Of a stretch of DNA of 6,067 nt, positions 1 to 5,871 are shown in pieces. The position numbers and the translations under genes were made by a program. The first letter of the stretch is position 1, and every line of letters begins with the position of its first letter. This stretch comes from an uncultured Bacteroidota bacterium (GTDB taxonomy: Bacteria > Bacteroidota > Bacteroidia > Bacteroidales > UBA12481), in contig CAILAQ010000772.1 of assembly GCA_903832165.1 (NCBI GenBank), positions 1-6,067 on the forward strand, given 5' to 3'. The notes beneath the pieces are model-generated. The model had not been told where the DNA came from, did not search any database, and worked only from the letters and a program-made list of their open reading frames with translations.

Positions 1-772
1 CCCTGATCAGCTGCATGATCACTTCCTTGACAAGTTTTTTGAAATTCGGATACTCGTCCATCAACAGAAATCTCCCTCGGATTGCCGGATAGTATACAAG
101 ACGAGAATCATACCGGTAAAATGCAAGCATCAGCCCGATCAGCGCACGCTGTCTCAATTCTTCGTCCTGCGTGTCAAAAAATCCAAATAGTAATTCGAAC
201 TTTCTTTTATCGAAATAGCGTAAAATACTGAGATTTAATGCTGTAATCAACATCGCTTTTTCCGGTACCGTCAGAGTGGCGGAATCCTTGATCGTCTCGA
301 CTAATTGAACTTCGCGATCGTGAAATTCATCAGTCAGCCAGATCATATGAAACAGCCTGGATAAATCACGCAGATATTCCGGATCAGAAGGGGTTATGCG
401 ATCAGGCTCACTCAGAAAGCTCAGAATGAATGATTCGAGTCCGGGATCATCGCGAAAAATCCGCTTTCTGACATGTACATATTGAGTGGACATTTTAGTG
501 AGTAAAAATTCGGAAACCCTGTCATTCAGTTCATACAAACCGGCGACAATTTTTCGGTAAACCTTCTGGCGTTCAGGATCCTGAATACCCTTTACCGTAT
601 ATTCCAGCATTACCTGGTAGGTTGTATCAAGCTGTTCCAGTTCCTCCACCCATGAATTCACACCGGAAGTAATGAGCATAGGCCGCAGATCGGTCATTGC
701 TTCTTTCAACCGCTTCACTGACAAAAGGTCATGAATACGGCGCGTGCTGCTTAAAATTTCTTTTTCAGTCAT
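1..772 (-). CDS. Conserved helical (TPR/HEAT-like) hypothetical protein, N-terminal part
   Basis: Reading the minus strand from the ATG at 772-770 gives an uninterrupted frame of 257 codons that leaves the window at base 1, so the C-terminus is missing. The protein starts MTEKEILSSTRRIHDLL and has no signal peptide or membrane segment, so it is probably cytoplasmic. The sequence is almost entirely amphipathic helix, rich in Leu, Glu, Arg and Lys. An early segment (about residues 11-33, with KRLKEAMTDL) resembles one TPR-type helix pair, and later helices (about 140-257) resemble HEAT/TPR-type repeats. From memory it resembles a conserved Bacteroidetes protein usually annotated only as 'tetratricopeptide repeat protein'; no enzymatic motif is visible. 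It lies 247 bp downstream of the esterase gene, behind a repeat-rich spacer, and its content does not fit carbohydrate degradation. It probably marks the end of the enzyme cluster and has its own promoter. The reading frame is confident; the function is unknown. Confidence 0.85.
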   Translation of the reverse strand, partial: MTEKEILSSTRRIHDLLSVKRLKEAMTDLRPMLITSGVNSWVEELEQLDTTYQVMLEYTVKGIQDPERQKVYRKIVAGLYELNDRVSEFLLTKMSTQYVHVRKRIFRDDPGLESFILSFLSEPDRITPSDPEYLRDLSRLFHMIWLTDEFHDREVQLVETIKDSATLTVPEKAMLITALNLSILRYFDKRKFELLFGFFDTQDEELRQRALIGLMLAFYRYDSRLVYYPAIRGRFLLMDEYPNFKKLVKEVIMQLIR

Positions 773-812
773 ATTTTAAATTAACCGCAAAAATCATTCC
801 GCAGAAGAAATT

Positions 813-840
813 GTGACGGGTGACAAGTGACGGGTGACTC
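813..840. repeat. Heptamer tandem repeat, GTGACNN x4
   Basis: Four consecutive 7-bp units read GTGACGG, GTGACAA, GTGACGG and GTGACTC. Every unit has GTGAC in the same phase and only the last two bases vary. The array begins 40 bp upstream of the helical-protein start codon and could lie in its leader. It has no coding role. The GAC triplet recurs every 7 bp, as it does in the arrays at 878-908 and 5804-5845. Confidence 0.8.
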
Positions 841-843
841 GAG

Positions 844-880
844 GAAGAAGATCGGGGGACGAAGAAGAAGATCGATTGAC
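844..880. repeat. Imperfect 20-bp direct repeat, two copies
   Basis: GAAGAAGATCG occurs at 844-854 and again at 864-874, a period of 20 bp. Each copy is followed by a short variable stretch ending in GAC (858-860 and 878-880). It lies between the two heptamer arrays, making the whole 813-908 stretch a purine-rich, low-complexity block. No gene or binding site is evident. Confidence 0.7.
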
Positions 881-908
881 GGAAGACAAAAGACAGAAGA
901 CAGAAGAC
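878..908. repeat. Heptamer tandem repeat, CAGAAGA family
   Basis: Seven-bp units read CGGAAGA (880-886), CAAAAGA (887-893), CAGAAGA (894-900) and CAGAAGA (901-907). GAC triplets start at 878, 885, 892, 899 and 906, an exact period of 7. The unit is the reverse complement of the TCTTCTG unit in the array at 5804-5845, so the same repeat family is present in both long spacers of the window in opposite orientations. Confidence 0.8.
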
Positions 909-943
909 GGTAGCCGGGAGGAATGTCGCCCGGAGAGTTGTCA

Positions 944-961
944 TTCCCGCGAAGGCGGGAA
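944..961. repeat. REP-like palindrome (TTCCCGC-gaag-GCGGGAA)
   Basis: A perfect 7-bp G/C-rich stem, TTCCCGC at 944-950 and GCGGGAA at 955-961, encloses a GAAG loop. The core TCATTCCCGCGAAGGCGGGAA is of a type seen repeatedly in intergenic regions of many bacterial genomes; translated by chance it gives the peptide VPAFAGMT, which often produces false small-ORF calls. It lies about 60 bp beyond the esterase stop codon. Neither side has a run of T residues, so it does not look like a standard intrinsic terminator, although a hairpin here could slow 3' exonucleases. Classification as an extragenic palindrome is by resemblance only. Confidence 0.65.
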
Positions 962-981
962 CCCCGTCCCTTACCACGGAA

Positions 982-994
982 TTCTCCAGGAGAA
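982..994. repeat. Short palindrome TTCTCC-A-GGAGAA downstream of the esterase gene
   Basis: The 6-bp arms TTCTCC (982-987) and GGAGAA (989-994) flank a single A. As RNA this would fold as a 5-bp stem with a 3-nt loop, 26-38 bases past the stop codon of the dual esterase. It overlaps a second small palindrome, GAACGTTC at 992-999. There is no following U-tract on the minus strand, so a terminator role is weakly supported at best. Confidence 0.35.
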
Positions 995-1019
995 CGTTCA
1001 CCCAACGTCTTAAGCCTTC

Positions 1020-3002
1020 CTATCGATTCACATACAAATACCGTATCCGACAGACCCGACCGTTGCTCTTCGGATTTTTATCCGCCGACATCCGGATCTG
1101 GATTTCATGAGTTGCGTCGGATTTTGCGCCAACGGCGAGTCCCGTGCCGAGAGTGTAAAACCATGGCAGATGAAGTCCTGCGCTCCAGGCAGTGAACAGG
1201 TCGCGCTGCTGCCACGGACCCCCATCAATGCTGTACTCAACGATTCCGGCATCCGGACCAGCTGCAACCGCTATTCCGACCGCATTTCCAGCAAAGCGAT
1301 ATTTCACAGTTCCCGGATTGCCTTCGTTCACCAACATGGGAACATCGGTATAATTTTCACGCGTTCCCTTGCCATCACCGGGCTGCCAGCTTTCGTCGAT
1401 CATCCATCCTTTCGCAGCCTTAATCTGATGAATATCAATTATAGCACCGGTCCCGTAACTTGCATTATCAAGGGGCGCAGGAACATAATGATCAACAGGA
1501 GCCTCACCTGCTACAGATCCGCGCCAGGCCTTTTCCATCAAAGCTTTCATCGAGCGGAAATAAATATGCTGTCCAAATGGTGAAGGGTGTAAATCCTTGA
1601 AATCCCTTTCCCAGGTAAATTCGCCGGCATCAATACGTTCAGTTACCTCTTTGGCGAGGTTGATACTCGGCACCTGATAATGAATCGCCACCCGCTCATG
1701 ATTCTGAATGACCTGCGGAACCTGACCCTTGCGGTACATTTCAATTTTTCCCGGATCCGCAAAATGCATGAAAACGATGTCTGCTTTTGGATTATTTGCC
1801 AGGGTATGCCTGACAATTCCTTCCATCGCGCGAATTTGTTCAACCGTTGGAAATTCATTGGTGTCATCATTAACCGCAGCCTCCTCAAACAGCAGGTCGA
1901 CCGATCCATGTGACAATATATCCTGCTCCATCCGGAATGCGGCAGGAGTGCTCCCCATCGAAGGGACACCTGCATTTATAAACTCAAATTCCGTGGATGG
2001 AAATCTCTTTTTCAGATAGTTGCAGATACTATCGCGCCAGCCTCCGCCCCAGGTGATCGATCCGCCTAGAAAGGCTACCCTGCCCTTTTTGTCACGTTCA
2101 AAACGGATTAGGCTGTTTCGAAGCCCGCCCCGCAATTCATAAAAATCCGATGGATCAAGAATCGGTTTTGGCAATACCGTACTGCAAATGATAAAATTGG
2201 CTGCTATCCGCGGTGTTTCAATCGGGAAATGATGTCCCATCAGATCCTGCTTTCCAAGCGTACAGGGCACCAGCATTGCAGGTCCGCCAAGCTTTTTATA
2301 ACGTTCAAACAAAATAAAGGTGTTCTCCTCAGGCGGAACAACCTTATCTTCCAACCCTATCATATGTATCAGCGGAACCTTTGCTGCTGCCAGTTTATCA
2401 AGATTATCATAAGCCAGGTCGGTATATGCTTTTGCCTCCTCGTCCGATTTGAAACCAAACTCCTTTTTCAGAAGATTCCAGTCGCCCTTGCTACCGACCC
2501 CTTTTCCAAACCCGCCGGGCCAGCTTTTAAAATCACAAACCGGGGCTTCTCCATAGATAGCATTGATCCGCTCAGGATGCTTTTTTGCCCAGGAATAGGC
2601 GTACAACCCTCCCCGGCTCACCCCTTCGAGCGACACTTTTTCATTCAAATGATAGTTCGCGCGGAGAAAATCGTAAAACCGATCCCAGATGCCCACTGCT
2701 CTTGGGCTGCCGAACATATCGACCGCATCAACATACGCAACATAAAATCCTTCTGATAATAGGATACTGTCCATATCGGCATGCCAGTCGAAGAACATTG
2801 CCTTCCAAAGCCAGGGATTTCCCGCCAACGGTTTTGCCGGTTTTACCAGATAGGCTATCATCCCCTCAAACGGGAATTCCACTCTTTCAAACCCTTGCCA
2901 GACCGAAGTCTTTGTTTTCGGCTGGTCTTGAGCTGTTGCTTTTTCCTGATAAGATCCAATGAACAGGAGAACCAGAATACTATAAACAATCAATTTCCGC
3001 AT
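1020..3002 (-). CDS. Secreted bimodular esterase: alpha/beta-hydrolase fused to SGNH (GDSL-like) hydrolase
   Basis: This 660-aa protein starts with a Sec signal peptide (MRKLIVYSILVLLFIG..., probable cleavage after ATA, about residue 24) and has no lipobox Cys, so export to the periplasm or beyond is expected. Residues about 40-275 form an alpha/beta-hydrolase with the nucleophile elbow GVSRG (Ser129), a likely acid in GLEDKVVPPEE (Asp219) and a His in LMGHHFP (His257 or 258). Residues about 300-495 form an SGNH hydrolase: block I GGSIT (Ser315), block II NAGVPSMG (Gly345), block III AVND (Asn378) and block V DLHPSPFGQ (Asp470, His472). Residues about 520-660 are beta-rich and probably an accessory sandwich domain. 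Both modules appear catalytically intact, which fits removal of ester groups (acetyl or similar) from a polysaccharide; the substrate is inferred. The start at 3002 is supported by the signal peptide; no Shine-Dalgarno is seen, as is normal for Bacteroidetes. The stop is TAG. The gene lies 65 bp behind the GH106-like gene with no terminator visible between, so co-transcription is likely. Confidence 0.9.
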   Translation of the reverse strand: MRKLIVYSILVLLFIGSYQEKATAQDQPKTKTSVWQGFERVEFPFEGMIAYLVKPAKPLAGNPWLWKAMFFDWHADMDSILLSEGFYVAYVDAVDMFGSPRAVGIWDRFYDFLRANYHLNEKVSLEGVSRGGLYAYSWAKKHPERINAIYGEAPVCDFKSWPGGFGKGVGSKGDWNLLKKEFGFKSDEEAKAYTDLAYDNLDKLAAAKVPLIHMIGLEDKVVPPEENTFILFERYKKLGGPAMLVPCTLGKQDLMGHHFPIETPRIAANFIICSTVLPKPILDPSDFYELRGGLRNSLIRFERDKKGRVAFLGGSITWGGGWRDSICNYLKKRFPSTEFEFINAGVPSMGSTPAAFRMEQDILSHGSVDLLFEEAAVNDDTNEFPTVEQIRAMEGIVRHTLANNPKADIVFMHFADPGKIEMYRKGQVPQVIQNHERVAIHYQVPSINLAKEVTERIDAGEFTWERDFKDLHPSPFGQHIYFRSMKALMEKAWRGSVAGEAPVDHYVPAPLDNASYGTGAIIDIHQIKAAKGWMIDESWQPGDGKGTRENYTDVPMLVNEGNPGTVKYRFAGNAVGIAVAAGPDAGIVEYSIDGGPWQQRDLFTAWSAGLHLPWFYTLGTGLAVGAKSDATHEIQIRMSADKNPKSNGRVCRIRYLYVNR

Positions 3003-3067
3003 AAAACAGAATTTTAAATATCAATGCCTAAATTACCAATAATCGAATGATAGATCAGGGATGCAAT

Positions 3068-5713
3068 TTAAAGTCCATCAACCAGAAATACCGATTTAAC
3101 CGGATCCAGCTTAATCCGTATCCTGGTATATTGCTGTCCGTTGAGGGTTTCAATTGTGGTTTCTCCATCGGATATCATACCGGTATATGGATTCCAAACC
3201 TGTATCTTCCGATTTCCCTTTATGGTTACCGGAGTATCTATGGTGTTATCCGAAGAATTGGCAAAGAACCATATACTCCTATCATTCATCTGTTTGTGAA
3301 TATAGGATAGGGAACCTTCGCTAACCGGCACTTCGTTTTCAAAGCGAACATCCCAGGTTATTCCGGTATCATCCAGCACCTTTTTCAGAACGATGGAATT
3401 TGGTGCCGGTATGAACCAGGCCTTCCCCCCTTTGGAATTATTGTGCAGCGAATAGGTTTTTAATTCTGATAAAATATTGATGTTCTGAGTGTCCAGTATT
3501 TCAATTTCCGCAATTGAAAAATTCTTTACCGATGCAGTATCTGCACTGATCCATACGGATGTTGCCTTAACACCTCCCGATTCTGCAATAGTTTCACTCA
3601 GGACTCCCTTTGCCCCATTAACCTTCAAACCTTCCCTGTCTGCAACTACTCTTCCCGCGCCGTCACGATATTTTATTGAGCAAATAAAAGGCTTTACACT
3701 ATGGGTGGATATTTTAATACTGCCAACCGTTCTCTCGCTACCCAGCTTAATTTCCAGCCAAGCACCATCCGGATTATCCTGCGACGGTTTCCATGAGGTT
3801 TCTGTTTTTCCATCGATGGCATACGCGGGTATAAAACCACCAGTATTCCAACTGCTCGAAGCCGTTGCCCCAATCAAATCCGACGTATTATAAGCATCAG
3901 CCCCAAACATTTCCTTAATTATCCTCCACACCTCCTCACCATTATCCTCCTTACCGTTATTGGCTTCCGCTGCATGGTCCGGCAGCATGGAGGTTGCAAT
4001 AACCTTCCCTCCCTGATCATAAAATTTCTTGATTTTCTGAAGGTTACTGAGTTGAATAGTCCGCGAGCCGGGGATCATCATGATTTTAAAATTCTCCTGA
4101 TTGATCTTGCTCGCCAACTGGATTTCATTCCCGTTTATTGTGCATTTTTCATCAAGAACCTCCGGATGGATATAAGTAAAATCCCTGCGGATATTCAGTG
4201 AAAGCATCTCTCCGATATCCTGATAATCGGCCTCCCCCGGAATGATCCCTCCCATACCGGGATCGCCGGGACCAAAATGATAACTGCCCTGCAGCGAAGC
4301 AATCGGATAAAGTATCCCGATATCAGCAACATGCCGGCCACCCTGAAGCATCGTTTGTAATCGGCCAATATATTCATTGTACGCCGGCAGCATCGGGCCA
4401 AACTTCTTTCCTTCCGGTGAAAGCTCCGGAGTGATGTCAACCGCATCGGTATACCATACGGCATGCGGTTCCATGAGGTTTATCCCTTTGGCAAACTGGT
4501 CCATCGCTTCCTGATAAAGGATTTTCTCGGACATTCGACCCATCGCGCCATAACATTCGGTTGCCACAATTGGCTTCTCATAATTGTAGGCCGATGAGCT
4601 AATTACCTTATAAATTGCCGATGACCTCCCATAATAAAAGATCTCATCCACTGCAGGAATATCCTGATATTTGAATGCCTTCATCAGGTCGCCACAGGTG
4701 GCAACGGGATTTACGATCTCCTCCTGATCCACATGACCGGTGAGCTGAATTTTATGAGCCCGGCACCAGTCATTGATGGTTTTCGGGAAACCCTTGGCAT
4801 ATAATTCTGCGCGAAATCCAAGCAGGGCATTACGGGCAGCCTCAGTCTCCGGACCAATATCGAACCATAACGACGGATAATACAGCACCGGGCTGTACCC
4901 ATATTTAGCCTTGAACTTATTATTGAATTCACCTGTCCAGGTCCGGGCACCATCCACCCACCGCAGACAGGGCTCGTCATAGAATGCTATATCGATAGTG
5001 GTTCCAAACTGTTCAGGAAACGCTTCGTAATACTTATCATAAGTGAGGTTTATAAACTTCCCGACAGCCTCCGGGCTGAGATAATCGCAGTGCTTGCGAT
5101 CGGAGGAGCTGTCAGGAACCAAAGTAAAAACCATCACATTCCAATCGCCGGCAGGCAGAGTTGCAGTTAATTCACCTTTACTGGCAAAAGCGGACAGGTC
5201 GATCCGTTTTTTCGTTTCCTTTTCCATTCCCACGGCGCCCATATTAACTCCCGCAGGGAGTGTCTGTTTAAAGGATTTCGGTCCGGTCACCTCATTGGAT
5301 TCCATATCGATCCGCTTGCTCAGGGCCTCGGGATATTTCTTTACCAGATTGCCGCCAGCCATACCACTTGGAAAATAAAATTCATCATACAGGCACATTT
5401 TCATGCCCAGGCTATCGGCAATTTCAATAGCCATTTTATACTGAGCCAGAAATTCCGGTGTCATATACTCGGGAGTCATTCCATACGAGGGAAGTATGCC
5501 CAGTCCGTAATATCCGGCCTCCTTCGATGCCTTCATCACCCGGAGGGTTTGCTCACGGCTTAACGGCTTGTTCCAGAACCAGAGAGGCCTGGATTTCATG
5601 CTGAGCGGCGGATTGGCAAAGTCGCGACTTAACCTGTTCTGTGGGTAGCTTGCTGTGGTCAACAATATGAATGCAGTTAAAAGCAAGCCTTGTCTAAGGT
5701 TCAGTGTTCTCAT
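3068..5713 (-). CDS. Secreted GH106-like glycoside hydrolase (putative alpha-L-rhamnosidase) with F5/8C domain
   Basis: The 881-aa protein starts MRTLNLRQGLLLTAFILLTTA, a typical Sec signal peptide ending near residue 24. The N-terminal catalytic region (about 30-450) has hallmarks that recall GH106: PLWFWN near 43-48, YDEFYFPSGMAGG (109-121), FYDEP (Glu247), GHVDQEE (326-332) and ATECYGA (Glu386); Glu candidates for acid/base and Ca-linked roles lie in these motifs. Residues about 463-606 resemble a GATase/Rossmann-like domain (DIGILYP, then IMMIPGSRTIQ). About 613-741 is an F5/8C (discoidin, CBM32-like) sandwich (SSWNTGGFIPAYAIDGK...SWKP), roughly bases 3490-3877. The C-terminus (about 813-881) is a final beta domain (IWFFANSS, VWNPYTGM). 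GH106 members characterised so far are Ca-dependent inverting alpha-L-rhamnosidases, but distant relatives may have other specificities. An upstream in-frame ATG at 5740 adds nine residues before the signal peptide and lies inside an inverted repeat, so 5713 is preferred. No Shine-Dalgarno is visible. Confidence 0.85.
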   Translation of the reverse strand: MRTLNLRQGLLLTAFILLTTASYPQNRLSRDFANPPLSMKSRPLWFWNKPLSREQTLRVMKASKEAGYYGLGILPSYGMTPEYMTPEFLAQYKMAIEIADSLGMKMCLYDEFYFPSGMAGGNLVKKYPEALSKRIDMESNEVTGPKSFKQTLPAGVNMGAVGMEKETKKRIDLSAFASKGELTATLPAGDWNVMVFTLVPDSSSDRKHCDYLSPEAVGKFINLTYDKYYEAFPEQFGTTIDIAFYDEPCLRWVDGARTWTGEFNNKFKAKYGYSPVLYYPSLWFDIGPETEAARNALLGFRAELYAKGFPKTINDWCRAHKIQLTGHVDQEEIVNPVATCGDLMKAFKYQDIPAVDEIFYYGRSSAIYKVISSSAYNYEKPIVATECYGAMGRMSEKILYQEAMDQFAKGINLMEPHAVWYTDAVDITPELSPEGKKFGPMLPAYNEYIGRLQTMLQGGRHVADIGILYPIASLQGSYHFGPGDPGMGGIIPGEADYQDIGEMLSLNIRRDFTYIHPEVLDEKCTINGNEIQLASKINQENFKIMMIPGSRTIQLSNLQKIKKFYDQGGKVIATSMLPDHAAEANNGKEDNGEEVWRIIKEMFGADAYNTSDLIGATASSSWNTGGFIPAYAIDGKTETSWKPSQDNPDGAWLEIKLGSERTVGSIKISTHSVKPFICSIKYRDGAGRVVADREGLKVNGAKGVLSETIAESGGVKATSVWISADTASVKNFSIAEIEILDTQNINILSELKTYSLHNNSKGGKAWFIPAPNSIVLKKVLDDTGITWDVRFENEVPVSEGSLSYIHKQMNDRSIWFFANSSDNTIDTPVTIKGNRKIQVWNPYTGMISDGETTIETLNGQQYTRIRIKLDPVKSVFLVDGL

Positions 5714-5727
5714 GGGGTTTTTCTTTG

Positions 5728-5867
5728 ACCACGGAGACATTTTAAGAGAGACTGAAGAAAGACGAAATACGAGAGACGCACGAGAGACGGTAGACGGCAG
5801 GAATCTTCTGTCTTCTGTCTATTGTCTTTTGTCTTCTGTCTTCTGTCTCTTAAAGTGTCTCCGTGGT
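5728..5867. repeat. 140-bp element with 22-bp terminal inverted repeats (MITE-like or hairpin-forming)
   Basis: The left end (5728-5749) begins ACCACGGAGACATTTTAAG and the right end (5846-5867) is its reverse complement at 21 of 22 positions; the single difference is T at 5740 versus G at 5855. The interior is low complexity: irregular GAC/GAGAC repeats on the left (5750-5797) and a clean heptamer array on the right (5804-5845). Imperfect pairing continues inward (GAGACTGAAGA against GAGACAGAAGA), so a transcript could fold into one long hairpin. The 8-bp flanks TTCTTTGA (5721-5728) and TTCTATTA (5867-5874) agree at 6 of 8 positions and might be a decayed target duplication, though each shares the outermost base of a repeat. 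No ORF inside could encode a transposase. The element occupies nearly all of the spacer: it ends 4 bp before the stop codon of the right-edge gene and 14 bp before the glycosidase start. It could be a non-autonomous mobile element, an extragenic palindrome or a terminator-like structure. Confidence 0.75.
5804..5845. repeat. Heptamer tandem repeat, TCTTCTG x6
   Basis: Six consecutive 7-bp units read TCTTCTG, TCTTCTG, TCTATTG, TCTTTTG, TCTTCTG and TCTTCTG. Four are identical and two differ by one base. The array abuts the right terminal inverted repeat of the 140-bp element and ends exactly where that repeat begins. On the transcribed (minus) strand it is a purine-rich CAGAAGA series. Such short tandem arrays are prone to slippage, so the copy number may differ between strains. 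Confidence 0.85.
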
Positions 5868-5871
5868 TCTA

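Noticed and set aside
813..908. Possible CRISPR array
   Set aside because: Units are 7 or 20 bp with no unique spacers of 25-40 bp and no cas genes nearby.
944..994. Intrinsic terminator for the dual esterase
   Set aside because: Two hairpins are present but neither is followed by a run of T on the minus strand; they are reported as palindromes only.
765..1005. Two minus-strand small frames (781-1005 and 765-1001) in the repeat spacer
   Set aside because: Their peptides are translations of the heptamer and REP-like repeats (including the well-known VPAFAGMT artefact); one also overlaps the start codon of the helical-protein gene.
923..1195. Plus-strand open frame of about 90 codons overlapping the end of the esterase gene
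   Set aside because: It runs through the REP-like palindrome and then antisense through the well-supported esterase C-terminus; its peptide is rich in Arg, Pro and Ser with no domain.
2229..2756. Plus-strand open frame of 175 codons inside the dual esterase
   Set aside because: It is antisense to the alpha/beta-hydrolase domain, whose minus-strand frame shows catalytic motifs and a signal peptide; the plus-strand product has no recognisable features.
3028..3035. Bacteroidetes-type -7 promoter box (TAATTTAG, one mismatch to TAnnTTTG) before the dual esterase
   Set aside because: No TTG/TTTG -33 partner occurs at a suitable distance upstream; in a 65-bp A/T-rich spacer a one-mismatch box is expected by chance, and co-transcription with the upstream gene is simpler.
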